A DNA stretch of 64,000 nucleotides from the NCBI RefSeq assembly GCF_000463015.1, contig NC_022234.1, positions 186,001 to 250,000 of the forward strand. The letters run 5' to 3'. How positions within the stretch are numbered: position 1 is the first letter of the stretch; each line of letters begins with the position of its first letter. This document shows positions 36,382-45,037 of this stretch, in pieces. The stretch comes from Variovorax paradoxus B4 (GTDB lineage: Bacteria; Pseudomonadota; Gammaproteobacteria; Burkholderiales; Burkholderiaceae_C). Under the pieces are notes generated by a model. The model worked only from the letters and a program-made list of their open reading frames with translations, was not told where the DNA came from and ran no database searches. Position numbers and translations under genes: made by a program.

Positions 36382-37320
36382 TCAGCGCTTCGACAGCCCG
36401 GCCTGCGCCACGGCGGCGCGCAGCGCGTCCATCTCGCGCGCTTTCGGCGCCTCGGTCGGCGGGCGCACCGTGGCGTTGTCGAGCACGCCGGCCAGGTACA
36501 TGCCGCCCTTCATGCGCGCATGCGCTTCGCCGGTGGGCTCGCCGCCGCCGTACACGGCGTCCTTCAGTGGCGTGATCAGGGCCTGCACCGCCATCGCCTT
36601 CTTCAGGTCGCCGGCCTTGACCGCGCTCCACAGGTCGATGATCAGTTGCGGAATGAAAGTGGCAAAGCCGACCAGCGCGCCGTCCACACCCTGCACCATC
36701 GAAGCCAGCAGGTACTCGTCATGGCAGGTGAGGATGGCCTTGGACGCATCGGCCTCGCGGATGGCCTGGATGTCGCGGGCGTACTTGTTCATGTCGCGCT
36801 GTCCGACCTTGAAGGCCTGCAGGTAGGGCAGGCGGGCCAGCTCGGCCAGCAGCTGCGACGAGTAGGAGGCGCGGGTCCAGGCCGGGTACACATGGCAGAC
36901 CAGGTCGAGTTCCGGCGCGGCGCGGTGGATGGCCTCGAAATACTGCAGCGCATGGCCCGGCATGAAGCCGAAGCGCAGCCAGTGGTGCGGCGGCATCACG
37001 TCGAGCGCGGCCGCGCCGGCGGCCTGGGCGGCGCGCGCATGTTCGGCGGCTTCGGCCAGGCCCTCGCACACGATCGACGAGATCACCGGCGTGCGGCCGC
37101 GCAGCTCGTCGGCGACGATGCGGGTCACTTCGGCGCGTTCAGCCGGGGTCAGCGAGAACACCTCGCCGGTGTGGCCGTTGGTCATGACCGCCACCACGCC
37201 GTCGTGCCCCGCAAGCCACGAGGCGAGCTTGCGCAGCGCCGGTTCGTCGATGCGGTGGTCGGTGGTGAAGGGGCAGGAAATGGCGGGAATGATCCCGCGA
37301 TAATTCGCGATGGAAGGCAT
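36382..37320 (-). CDS. Dihydrodipicolinate synthase-family lyase/aldolase
   Basis: A 312-residue DapA/NanA-superfamily TIM barrel. The start MPSIANYRGIIPAISCPFT is typical; the strand-end motif GHTGEVFSLTPAER replaces the GTTGE of DapA, the tyrosine lies in CHVYPAWT and the Schiff-base lysine in LQAFKVGQRD. Enzymes of this family cleave or dehydrate 2-keto acids, for example deoxyglucarate or keto-deoxy sugar acids. It is the first gene of the operon that continues with a Bug protein, an SDR and a tartrate dehydratase-like enzyme, and is divergent from a LysR gene 112 bases away, its probable regulator. Substrate unknown. Confidence 0.85.
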   Translation of the reverse strand: MPSIANYRGIIPAISCPFTTDHRIDEPALRKLASWLAGHDGVVAVMTNGHTGEVFSLTPAERAEVTRIVADELRGRTPVISSIVCEGLAEAAEHARAAQAAGAAALDVMPPHHWLRFGFMPGHALQYFEAIHRAAPELDLVCHVYPAWTRASYSSQLLAELARLPYLQAFKVGQRDMNKYARDIQAIREADASKAILTCHDEYLLASMVQGVDGALVGFATFIPQLIIDLWSAVKAGDLKKAMAVQALITPLKDAVYGGGEPTGEAHARMKGGMYLAGVLDNATVRPPTEAPKAREMDALRAAVAQAGLSKR

Positions 37321-37432
37321 GCTGTGTCTCCGTTGGGGTTCAAGGTGCAGGAATGCCCGCATCTTTGGCCGGCAGGGCATGCACCGTCCAATACTCGAAT
37401 CGCATACAACTATTCAATCGCTCGCACTGCGC

Positions 37433-38374
37433 ATGGGCCCCGGCAACCGACCCCTCGACCTCGAATGGCTGGAAGACTTCCTGGCCCTGGCCGAGAGCGG
37501 CAATTTCTCGCGCGCGGCGCAGGCGCGTTCCATCGCCCAGCCGGCCTTCAGCCGCCACATCCGCGCGCTCGAGGAATGGGTGGGCGTCGACCTGTTCGAC
37601 CGCAGCGCGCACCCGGCCGCGCTCACGGCGGCGGGCAAGCGCTTCCAGCCGCTGCTGCAGGAGGTGCTGGCCGCGCTGGAGGCGGCGCGCATCAAGGCGC
37701 GCGCGGCGCACGACATGGCCGCGGCGAGCCTGAGCTTCGCCGCCACGCACGTGCTGTCGCTGACCTTCTTTCCGCGCTGGCTGGGCCGCGTGGAAGCGCG
37801 GCTGAGCCTGGGGCCGATCCAGACCATCTCCGACAGTTCGCAAGCCTGCGAAGACCTGATGCTGCAGCGACGCGTGCAGTTCGTGCTGTGCCACGGCCAT
37901 GCGGGTGCGCTCGGCCGGCTCGACGAAGCGCAATACCCCATGCAGCGGCTGAGCGACGACGTGCTCGTGCCGGTGGCGGCGCCGGATGCGCGCGGCCTGC
38001 CGCAGCACGCGCTGGGCACGGGGCAGGCGCCTTCGGTGCTGGCCTACAGCGAGGCCTCGGGGCTGGGGCGGATCATGCGGGCGATCCAGGACAGCGAGTT
38101 CGGCAAGGACTTCGCGCCTTCGCTGTTGGTGGTCTTCACGGCGCACCATGCCGCGCTGCTCAGGACCATGGCGCTCGAAGGACGCGGCCTCGCGTGGCTG
38201 CCGATGAGCCTGGTGGCGGACGACCTGCGCGGCGGCGCGCTGGTGGATGCCGGCGCGGGCGGCTGGCGGGTGCCGGTGGACATCCGGTTGTACCGGCAGC
38301 TGGCCCACATGGCGCCGGTGGCCGAGGCGCTGTGGCAGCTGGTGAAGGACGGCGCTGCGGTGCCCGGCGCCTGA
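37433..38374 (+). CDS. LysR-family regulator of the tartrate-dehydratase-like operon
   Basis: A 313-residue LysR-type regulator. The N-terminal winged helix-turn-helix reads LEWLEDFLALAESGNFSRAA..SIAQPAFSRHIRALEEWVGVDLFDRS, followed by the linker helix and a two-lobed effector domain (SLSFAATHVLSLTFFP...). It is divergent from the DapA-family gene, the usual layout for a LysR activator and its target operon. The ATG at 37433 (MGPGNRPLDLEW) is preferred; longer frames would cover the shared promoter region. It converges on the next LysR gene with six bases between stops. Confidence 0.88.
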   Translation: MGPGNRPLDLEWLEDFLALAESGNFSRAAQARSIAQPAFSRHIRALEEWVGVDLFDRSAHPAALTAAGKRFQPLLQEVLAALEAARIKARAAHDMAAASLSFAATHVLSLTFFPRWLGRVEARLSLGPIQTISDSSQACEDLMLQRRVQFVLCHGHAGALGRLDEAQYPMQRLSDDVLVPVAAPDARGLPQHALGTGQAPSVLAYSEASGLGRIMRAIQDSEFGKDFAPSLLVVFTAHHAALLRTMALEGRGLAWLPMSLVADDLRGGALVDAGAGGWRVPVDIRLYRQLAHMAPVAEALWQLVKDGAAVPGA

Positions 38375-38380
38375 GCGCCC

Positions 38381-39265
38381 TCACACGCTGCTGAGCGTCG
38401 GCAACAGCGCGAGCAGCGCGCGCACCAGCGGCGAATCGTCCGCCTTGCGCCACACCGCCAGGGTGTCGATGTAGGTCTTCTCGCCCTTGAGCGAGCGGTA
38501 TGCCACGCCCTCGCGGTGCAGCGCCTTGACGCAGGCCGGCACCAGCGCCACGCCCAGCCCGCCGGAGACCAGGCTGACGATGGTGTGCATCTGGCGCGCC
38601 GGAAACAGGCGCGGGCTGAAGCCGCGCCGCATGCAGGTGGCCACGATCGCATCGAACACCTGCGGCCCGAAGTGCCGCTCGAAGCCCAGGAAGCGCTCGC
38701 CCGAGAACTTCTCGAGCGCGATGCTGCCGGGCCGCGCCAGCGGATGCGCCTCGGGCATCGCGAGGATCAGCGCATCCTTCTGCACCAGCCGCGAGCCCAG
38801 CGAGGCGGGCATGCTGGAGGGCTGCAGCACCAGGCCCACGTCGAGCCGGCCCGATTCGACGTCGCCGATGATCTGGTCGGTCGTGCCTTCCCACAGCGCG
38901 ATCTCGGCCCGCTCGTTCTCGTCCGAGAACTGCCGCAGCACCCGCGGCAAAAACGAGTAGGCCGGCAGGCTGATGAAGCCGATCGAGATCGACCCCATGA
39001 GCCCGGCCGCGGCCTCCTGCGCGCGCCGGCGCAGCGTGTCCATGCCGAGCAGCACGGCGCGCGCATCGCGAAGCGCTTCGTCCCCCGCGCGCGTGATCGC
39101 GATGCGGCGCGAGGTGCGCTCGAACAGCGTGACGCCGAGTTCTTCCTCCATCTCCTTGATCGCGAGGCTCACGGGCGGCTGCGACAGGTTCAGGCGCTGT
39201 GCCGCGCGCCCGAAGTGCAGCTCTTCGGCAACGGCGACCAGGCAGCGGAGGTGGCGGATTTCCAT
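38381..39265 (-). CDS. LysR-family regulator of the PPC/thiolase/TRAP operon
   Basis: A 294-residue LysR protein beginning MEIRHLRCLVAVAEELHFGRAAQRLNLSQPPVSLAI, a typical CatR/BenM-like start, with effector domain from about residue 90 (GSISIGFISLPAYSFLPR). Divergent from a long plus-strand catabolic operon that begins at 39384, which it probably activates with a pathway intermediate as co-inducer. The start at 39265 gives the standard LysR N-terminus; a longer frame to 39322 would add 19 residues over the promoter region. Confidence 0.88.
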   Translation of the reverse strand: MEIRHLRCLVAVAEELHFGRAAQRLNLSQPPVSLAIKEMEEELGVTLFERTSRRIAITRAGDEALRDARAVLLGMDTLRRRAQEAAAGLMGSISIGFISLPAYSFLPRVLRQFSDENERAEIALWEGTTDQIIGDVESGRLDVGLVLQPSSMPASLGSRLVQKDALILAMPEAHPLARPGSIALEKFSGERFLGFERHFGPQVFDAIVATCMRRGFSPRLFPARQMHTIVSLVSGGLGVALVPACVKALHREGVAYRSLKGEKTYIDTLAVWRKADDSPLVRALLALLPTLSSV

Positions 39266-39281
39266 TGATCCGAATTTTGTA

Positions 39282-39293
39282 TTGATCGATACG
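39282..39293. promoter_or_regulatory. Candidate LysR binding site in the divergent promoter
   Basis: TATTGATCGATA is a near-palindrome (10 of 12 positions) lying 17 bases from the LysR start and about 90 bases from the first PPC gene. The whole 39266-39330 stretch is A+T-rich, unlike its surroundings. LysR sites usually have a T-N11-A core with dyad symmetry; this is the best match by eye. Confidence 0.4.
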
Positions 39294-39383
39294 AATTCTA
39301 AATTTGTTGCTATCGATGTCAACTTCTAGACTTTCCCTCCACCAGCGCTGTCGATCCGAACGGCGCGGCAAGGAGACACTGCG

Positions 39384-39935
39384 ATGGTCGAGAAACTGAT
39401 GGGGCTGCCGCGCTCGCGCACCGTGGTGCATCCGGGGCCTTTCCGGCCCGTGCGCATCGATCGCATGCGCGACGAGAAGGGCCGGCACTTCCGGCTTTCG
39501 CTGCCCGGCGGCCGCACGCTGCACGAGAGCCTCGTGCAGGCGCTGGCGGACGAAGGCGTGGCCAGCGCGTCGATGACGCTGCTCGGCGGCGAGCTGGCCG
39601 AACTCGGCTTCTGCCTCGCGCTGCCCGACCCGACGGGCCGGGTGCTCGCGACCTACGGCGCGCCGCACACGGTGCAGGGCGCCTGCTTCATCTTCGGCAA
39701 CGCGACGCTCGGCAGCTCTACGAGCGGCACGCCGGTGGTCCATTGCCATGGTGCCTTCCGCACCGCCGACGGCGCGGTGCGCGGCGGCCACATCCTGACC
39801 GACCGCACGGTGGTCGGACGCCGCAGCGTCACCGCGGTGGTCACCGCGCTGGACAGCTTCGAACTGCGCGTGGTCTACGACGACGAAACCCGCATGCCGC
39901 TGATGCGGCCCCAGGCCAGGCGCGTCCATGGCTGA
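39384..39935 (+). CDS. PPC/DUF296 domain protein 1
   Basis: A 183-residue protein with one PPC (plant and prokaryote conserved, DUF296) domain: LHESLVQALADEGVASASMTLLGGELAELGF, then CHGAFRTADGAVRGGHILTDRTVVG. The histidines and GG..H pattern are those of bacterial PPC proteins, which form trimers that bind metal; their role in metabolism is not established. The first gene of a seven-gene operon, it overlaps the next PPC gene by eight bases. Two consecutive PPC genes at the head of a catabolic operon suggest an enzymatic rather than DNA-binding role, which is inference. Confidence 0.78.
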   Translation: MVEKLMGLPRSRTVVHPGPFRPVRIDRMRDEKGRHFRLSLPGGRTLHESLVQALADEGVASASMTLLGGELAELGFCLALPDPTGRVLATYGAPHTVQGACFIFGNATLGSSTSGTPVVHCHGAFRTADGAVRGGHILTDRTVVGRRSVTAVVTALDSFELRVVYDDETRMPLMRPQARRVHG

Positions 39936-40326
39936 GGTGCGCATGATTGAAAGCGGGCGCATGGGCCGCGTGGCGTATGCGCGCATCGCGCCCAACGAAG
40001 ACCTCGTCTTGAGCGTCGAGAAGCTCTGCCTCGCGGAAGGCTTCGGCCATGCGTTCGTGCGCGGCGCGCTGGGCAGCCTCGTCGATGCCTGCCTGGAGCG
40101 CGTCGACGGTTCCTGCCAGGTGATCCGCGGGCCGGCCGCAGAGATCGTGAGCCTGGCCGGCGAGGTGCGCTCGCAGCCCGACGGCTCGCTGCGCGCCGCG
40201 CTCACCGGCGTGGTGGCGGACACGCACGGCCACCTGTACGGCGGCCCGTTCGTGGCGGGCGCCAACGCCGTCTGCGTCACCTTCGAAGTCACTCTGGAGG
40301 AGTGGCTGCCATCGCCCGACAACTGA
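39928..40326 (+). CDS. PPC/DUF296 domain protein 2
   Basis: A 132-residue second PPC domain: VEKLCLAEGFGHAFVRGALGSLVDACLE and LAGEVRSQ, then VVADTHGHLYGGPFVAGANAVCVTFEV. The THGHLYGG stretch corresponds to the CHGAF..GGH metal region of the first protein. It starts inside the end of the first PPC gene (eight-base overlap), so the two are made together and may form a mixed complex. The next gene, an SDR, follows within 24 bases. Function unknown. Confidence 0.78.
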   Translation: MAEVRMIESGRMGRVAYARIAPNEDLVLSVEKLCLAEGFGHAFVRGALGSLVDACLERVDGSCQVIRGPAAEIVSLAGEVRSQPDGSLRAALTGVVADTHGHLYGGPFVAGANAVCVTFEVTLEEWLPSPDN

Positions 40327-40349
40327 TTTCGTCCACTGCAGAAATTCCA

Positions 40350-41186
40350 ATGACCGATCTCTCCACTTCTACTACTTCTTCTTCTTCTTCTTCTTCTCCC
40401 CGCGTCGCCGTCGTCACGGGAGGCGCACGCGGCATCGGCCTGGCCATCGGCCGCTGGTTCCTGGCGCACGGCTACAGCGTCGCGCTGCTCGACATCGACG
40501 GCGCCACGCTCGACCAGGCGGTGGCCGAACTCGCGCAGCCTGCAAAGCTGCTCGGCCTGCACTGCGACGTGTCGAAGCCGTCGCAGATCGCCAGCGCCGC
40601 GCAGGCCGTGGTCGAACGCTTCGGCCGCGTCGACGCGCTGGTCAACAACGCCGGCGTGGCGGTGTTCAAGCCGGCGCTCCAGACCTCGTTCGAGGAATGG
40701 CGCACGGTGCTCGGCACCAACCTGGACGGCGCGTTCCTGTGTACGCAGGCCTTCGGCGCGCTGATGGTCGAACGCGGGAGCGGCGCGGTGGTGAACATCG
40801 CCTCGATCTCGGGCCTGCGCGCGAGCACGCTGCGGGTGGCCTACGGCACCAGCAAGGCGGCGCTCATCCACCTGACCAAGCAGCATGCGGTGGAGCTGGG
40901 CAACGCCGGCGTGCGCGTGAACGTGATTGCACCGGGGCCGGTGGAAACCGAGATGGCCAAGCTCGTGCACAGCGTGGCGATCCGCTCCGACTACTACGAC
41001 ACCATCCCGCTCGGCCGCTACGGCACGCCGGAGGAAATGGCCAACGCCGTGGGCTTCCTGTGCAGCGACGACGCGAGCTTCATCAACGGCCAGGTGCTGG
41101 CCGTCGATGGCGGCTTCGATGCCGCCGGCGTCGGCCTGCCGACCCTGCGCCGGGGCATGCCCGTGCCCGCCGCCGACCACGCCTGA
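40350..41186 (+). CDS. Short-chain dehydrogenase/reductase with poly-serine leader
   Basis: A 278-residue classical SDR: TGGARGIG cofactor loop, NNAG (in LVNNAGVAVF), catalytic serine in NIASISG and YGTSK. The aspartate in LLDIDG points to NAD(H). Residues 5-15 are a serine/threonine run (TSTTSSSSSSS) encoded by a CTT-type trinucleotide repeat at 40375-40397, before the fold starts; this could vary in length without shifting the frame. The start is the ATG at 40350; an upstream in-frame start overlaps the PPC gene. It sits before thiolase and acyl-CoA ligase genes, so it may be a 3-hydroxyacyl-CoA-type dehydrogenase. Confidence 0.87.
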   Translation: MTDLSTSTTSSSSSSSPRVAVVTGGARGIGLAIGRWFLAHGYSVALLDIDGATLDQAVAELAQPAKLLGLHCDVSKPSQIASAAQAVVERFGRVDALVNNAGVAVFKPALQTSFEEWRTVLGTNLDGAFLCTQAFGALMVERGSGAVVNIASISGLRASTLRVAYGTSKAALIHLTKQHAVELGNAGVRVNVIAPGPVETEMAKLVHSVAIRSDYYDTIPLGRYGTPEEMANAVGFLCSDDASFINGQVLAVDGGFDAAGVGLPTLRRGMPVPAADHA

Positions 41187-41202
41187 CAAGGAGAACCGCC
41201 CA

Positions 41203-42375
41203 ATGACCACCAACGCCTGCATCATCGGCTGGGGACACACGCCTTTCGGCAAGCTCGACGCCGTGGAGAGCGAAGCGCTCATCCGCAGCGCAGTCGAGCC
41301 GGCGCTGCAAACTGCGGGGCTCGCCGCGGCCGACATCGACGGCATCTTCGTCGGCCATTTCAACAGCGGCTTCCTGCCGCAGGACTTCAGCGCGTCGCTG
41401 GTGTGCCTGGCGCTGCCCGAGCTGCGCCACGTTCCCGCGGTGCGCATGGAAAACGCATGCGCCACCGGCTCGGCCGCGATCTGGGCCGCGCTGGATGCGG
41501 TGCAGTGCGGGCGGGTGCGGCATGCGCTGGTGGTCGGCTTCGAGATCATGAATGCCGTGCCTGCTGTGCGCATTGCCGAGACGCTGCTGCGCTGCTCGTA
41601 TGTGAAGGAAGAGGGCGCGACCCCGGCGGGCTTTGCCGGCGTCTTCGGCAACATCGCGGGCCGCTACTTCGAGCGCTTCGGCGACCAGAGCGATGCCCTG
41701 GCCGCCATCTCGGCCAAGAACCACGCCAACGGCGTGCACAACCCCTATGCGCACATGCGGCGCGACCTGGGCTTCGACTTCTGCCGCCATCCGTCGGAGA
41801 AGAACCCGTTCGTCGCGGGTCCGCTGAAGCGCTCCGACTGCTCGCTGGTCTCCGACGGCGCGGCTGCGCTGGTCATCTCGGCCGAGCCCATCGCTTCGGC
41901 GACGGTCCCGGCGGTACGCTGGCGCTCGCGCACGCAGGTCAACGACTACCTGCCGCTGTCGCGCCGCGACCCGACCCGGTTCGAGGGCGCGGCGCGTGCG
42001 TGGCACCAGGGGCTGGCCGCGGCGGGGCTGTCGCTTCATGACCTGGGCTTCGTCGAGACGCACGACTGCTTCACCATCGCGGAGCTGCTCGAGTACGAGG
42101 CCATGGGCCTGGCGCCGCACGGGCAGGGCGCGCGCGTCATCCTGGACGGCGTGAGCCGCAAGGACGGCCCGCTGCCCGTCAATCCGTCGGGCGGACTGAA
42201 GTCGCGCGGCCATCCGATCGGCGCCACGGGCGTGTCGCAGCACGTGATGGCTGCCATGCAGCTGGCCGGGCTGGCGGGCGACATGCAGGTCGGCTCCGGC
42301 AAGCCGGGCGCGGTCTTCAACATGGGCGGCGCCGCGGTCGCCAACTACCTGAGCGTGCTGGAGGTGCACCCGTGA
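41203..42375 (+). CDS. Thiolase-family acetyl-CoA acyltransferase
   Basis: A 390-residue thiolase of the SCP-x-like branch. The nucleophile is C86 in MENACATGSAA; the C-terminal catalytic residues lie in ETHDCFTIAEL and NPSGGLKSRGHPIGATGV. Thiolases cleave 3-ketoacyl-CoA with CoA to acetyl-CoA (or propionyl-CoA) and a shortened acyl-CoA. An AGGAG site precedes the ATG at 41203. The stop overlaps the GTG start of the acyl-CoA ligase gene, so the two are coupled: the ligase would activate an imported acid, the SDR oxidise it and the thiolase cleave it. The acid itself is not known. Confidence 0.87.
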   Translation: MTTNACIIGWGHTPFGKLDAVESEALIRSAVEPALQTAGLAAADIDGIFVGHFNSGFLPQDFSASLVCLALPELRHVPAVRMENACATGSAAIWAALDAVQCGRVRHALVVGFEIMNAVPAVRIAETLLRCSYVKEEGATPAGFAGVFGNIAGRYFERFGDQSDALAAISAKNHANGVHNPYAHMRRDLGFDFCRHPSEKNPFVAGPLKRSDCSLVSDGAAALVISAEPIASATVPAVRWRSRTQVNDYLPLSRRDPTRFEGAARAWHQGLAAAGLSLHDLGFVETHDCFTIAELLEYEAMGLAPHGQGARVILDGVSRKDGPLPVNPSGGLKSRGHPIGATGVSQHVMAAMQLAGLAGDMQVGSGKPGAVFNMGGAAVANYLSVLEVHP

Positions 42376-43961
42376 ACGAAGCGCGGGCGATGAACCTGTC
42401 CGCACTGCTGTCGCAGACGGCCGCGCTCCTTCCCGACCGGCCAGGGCTGATCCAGGGCGAGCGGCAATGGACGTGGCAAGAGATCGACCGCCGCGTCGAT
42501 GCGCTGGTGCAGGCGCTGCGGTCGCTGGGCATGCGGCCTGGCGACAAGCTGCTCGTGATGTCGCGCAACAACCCGGCGCTCTTCGAGAGCTGCTGGGCCG
42601 CCTTCCGCCTGGGCGCGGTGTGGGTGCCGGTCAACTTCCGGCTCACGCCGCCGGAAGTTGCCTACCTGGGCAGCGCCAGCGAGGCCAGCGTGATGCTGGC
42701 CGAGGACTGCTTCGCCGAGCATGTGGAGGCGGTGAAGGCCGCGTCTTCGCATCTGCGCTCCGTCGTCACCATCGGCCTCCCGCGCGCGGATGAACTCGGC
42801 TACGAAGCGCTGCTCGTGGCCCACGCCGATGCGCCCGCGGCGATGGCGCAGGTCGATGCCGATCACCCCCTGTGGTACTTCTACACCTCGGGCACCACCG
42901 GCCGCCCGAAGGCCGCCGTGCTGACGCACGGGCAGCTCGCCTTCGTCGTGACCAACCACCTGGCCGACCTCATCCCGGGCACCACCGAGCACGACTGCTC
43001 GATCGCCGTCGCGCCGCTGTCGCATGGCGCGGGCATCCATGCGCTGCTCAACGTGGCCCGCGGCGCGCCCACGGTGCTGCTCGCATCCGACAGGCTGGAG
43101 CCCGCCACCTTCTGGGCGCTGGTGGAGCGCCACCGCGTGACCAACGTCTTCACGGTGCCGACCATCGTCAAGATGCTGGTGGAAGACCCGGCCGTCGACC
43201 GGTTCGACCACGGCTCGCTGCGCTACGTGGTCTATGCGGGCGCGCCGATGTACCGCGCGGACCAGAAGCGCGCGCTGCAAAAACTCGGCAAGGTGCTGGT
43301 GCAGTACTTCGGCCTCGGCGAAGTCACGGGCTGCATCACGGTGTTGCCGCCGGCCATGCATGCCGCCGACGACGATGATCCGGACGCCCATATCGGCTGC
43401 TGCGGCCGGGCCCGCACCGGCATGGAAGTCGCCATCCTCGACGCGCGGATGCAGCCGGTGCCCGCCGGCACCGTGGGCGAGATCTGCTGCCGCGGGCCGG
43501 CCGTGTTCGCGGGCTATTTCAACAATCCCGAGGCCACGCAAAACGCGCTGCGCGGCGGCTGGTTCCACACCGGCGATCTCGGCCGCATGGACGCGCGCGG
43601 GCTGCTCTACATCACGGGCCGCGAATCGGACATGTACATCTCGGGCGGCTCCAACGTGTACCCGCGCGAGGTGGAGGAAATTCTGCTGATGCATCCCGCC
43701 GTGCGCGAGGCGGCGGTGCTCGGCATCGCGGACGAGAAATGGGGCGAGGTGGGCGTGGCGGTGATTGTGGCCTCGCAGCCGGGCCTCACGGCCGAGCAGC
43801 TGCTGCACCACCTGGACGGCCGCTGCGCGAAGTACCGCTGGCCGCGGCACATCTTCTTCTGGGATGCGCTGCCGAAGTCCGGCTACGGGAAAGTCGCCAA
43901 GGCCGACATCCGCCAGCGGCTCGTCGAACGCGGCGACGTGAAGGAGGCCGCCACGACCTGA
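42372..43961 (+). CDS. Acyl-CoA synthetase (class I adenylate-forming)
   Basis: A 529-residue acyl/aryl-CoA ligase. The ATP-binding motif is YFYTSGTTGRPKAAV, the central motif VQYFGLGEVTG, the hinge aspartate in FHTGDLGRMDARGLLYITGRESDMYISGG, and the adenylation lysine in SGYGKVAKADI. It joins an acid to CoA with ATP hydrolysis to AMP. The GTG at 42372 overlaps the thiolase stop (GTGA), supporting coupled translation; an ATG at 42390 is an alternative. Together with the TRAP transporter genes downstream it points to uptake and CoA activation of a carboxylic acid. Confidence 0.88.
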   Translation: MNEARAMNLSALLSQTAALLPDRPGLIQGERQWTWQEIDRRVDALVQALRSLGMRPGDKLLVMSRNNPALFESCWAAFRLGAVWVPVNFRLTPPEVAYLGSASEASVMLAEDCFAEHVEAVKAASSHLRSVVTIGLPRADELGYEALLVAHADAPAAMAQVDADHPLWYFYTSGTTGRPKAAVLTHGQLAFVVTNHLADLIPGTTEHDCSIAVAPLSHGAGIHALLNVARGAPTVLLASDRLEPATFWALVERHRVTNVFTVPTIVKMLVEDPAVDRFDHGSLRYVVYAGAPMYRADQKRALQKLGKVLVQYFGLGEVTGCITVLPPAMHAADDDDPDAHIGCCGRARTGMEVAILDARMQPVPAGTVGEICCRGPAVFAGYFNNPEATQNALRGGWFHTGDLGRMDARGLLYITGRESDMYISGGSNVYPREVEEILLMHPAVREAAVLGIADEKWGEVGVAVIVASQPGLTAEQLLHHLDGRCAKYRWPRHIFFWDALPKSGYGKVAKADIRQRLVERGDVKEAATT

Positions 43962-44023
43962 TCACACACATCGACGCCGACCCGGACGACCAGATCCATT
44001 CACAAAAGGACAAGGAGACAAAA

Positions 44024-45037
44024 ATGAGCATCACCCGCCGCACCGTGCTGCGCTCGACGGCACTCGCTGCCAGCCTCGCCGTTCCCATGCACCGGGCCTT
44101 CGCGCAGAAGGCCGAGTTCAACTACAAGTACGCGAACAACCTGCCGGTCACGCATCCGCTCAACATCCGCGCCAAGGAAATGGCCGACGCCATCCGCGCG
44201 GAAACCGGCGGCCGCGTCGACATCCAGATCTTCCCGAGCAACCAGCTGGGCTCCGACACCGACGTGCTGAGCCAGCTGCGCTCGGGCGGCGTGGAGTTCT
44301 TCACGCTGTCGGGGCTGATTCTTTCCACGCTGGTGCCGTCCGCGTCGATCAGCGGCGTGGGCTTTGCCTTCAATGACTACGCGAGCGTGTGGAAGGCCAT
44401 GGACGGCGAGCTGGGCGCCCACATCCGCCAGCAGATCGCCAAGGCCAACATCGTGCCGATGGAGAAGATCTGGGACAACGGCTTCCGGCAGATCACGTCG
44501 TCGAGCCGGGCCATTGCCGCGCCGCAGGACATGAAGGGCTTCAAGATCCGCGTGCCGGTGTCGCCGCTGTGGACCTCGATGTTCAAGGCGCTCGACGCCG
44601 CGCCCACCTCCATCAACTTTGCCGAGGTCTATTCGGCGCTGCAGACGAAGATCGTCGACGGGCAGGAGAACCCGCTGGCCATCATCGCGACGGCCAAGCT
44701 CTACGAGGTGCAGAAGTACTGCTCGCTGAGCAACCACATGTGGGACGGCTTCTGGTTCCTGGCCAACCGCCGCGCCTGGGAAAAGCTGCCGGCCGAGCTG
44801 CGCACCGTGGTGGCCCGGCACATCAACGCGGCCGGCATGAAGGAGCGCACCGACGTGGCCGAACTCAACGCCGGGCTGCAGAAGGAGCTGGCCGCCAAGG
44901 GCATGGCCTTCAACCAGCCGGACTCCGCCGCCTTCCGCGACCAGCTGCGCAAGGCCGGCTTCTACAGCGAGTGGAAGGCCAAGTACGGCGACGAGGCCTG
45001 GGCCTTGCTCGAGCGCAGCGCGGGCAAGCTTGCATGA
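44024..45037 (+). CDS. TRAP transporter substrate-binding protein (DctP family)
   Basis: A 337-residue DctP-type binding protein. A Tat-like signal (SITRRTVLRSTALAASL...HRAFAQ) leads to the mature fold; FKIRVPVSPLWTSMFKALDAAPTSINFAEVYSALQTKIVDGQENP is the conserved ligand-binding core, including the arginine that binds the substrate carboxylate. It delivers an organic acid to the DctQM permease encoded by the next gene, whose ATG overlaps its stop by four bases. Start at 44024 after an AAGGAG site. The ligand is unknown but must fit the CoA ligase upstream. Confidence 0.9.
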   Translation: MSITRRTVLRSTALAASLAVPMHRAFAQKAEFNYKYANNLPVTHPLNIRAKEMADAIRAETGGRVDIQIFPSNQLGSDTDVLSQLRSGGVEFFTLSGLILSTLVPSASISGVGFAFNDYASVWKAMDGELGAHIRQQIAKANIVPMEKIWDNGFRQITSSSRAIAAPQDMKGFKIRVPVSPLWTSMFKALDAAPTSINFAEVYSALQTKIVDGQENPLAIIATAKLYEVQKYCSLSNHMWDGFWFLANRRAWEKLPAELRTVVARHINAAGMKERTDVAELNAGLQKELAAKGMAFNQPDSAAFRDQLRKAGFYSEWKAKYGDEAWALLERSAGKLA

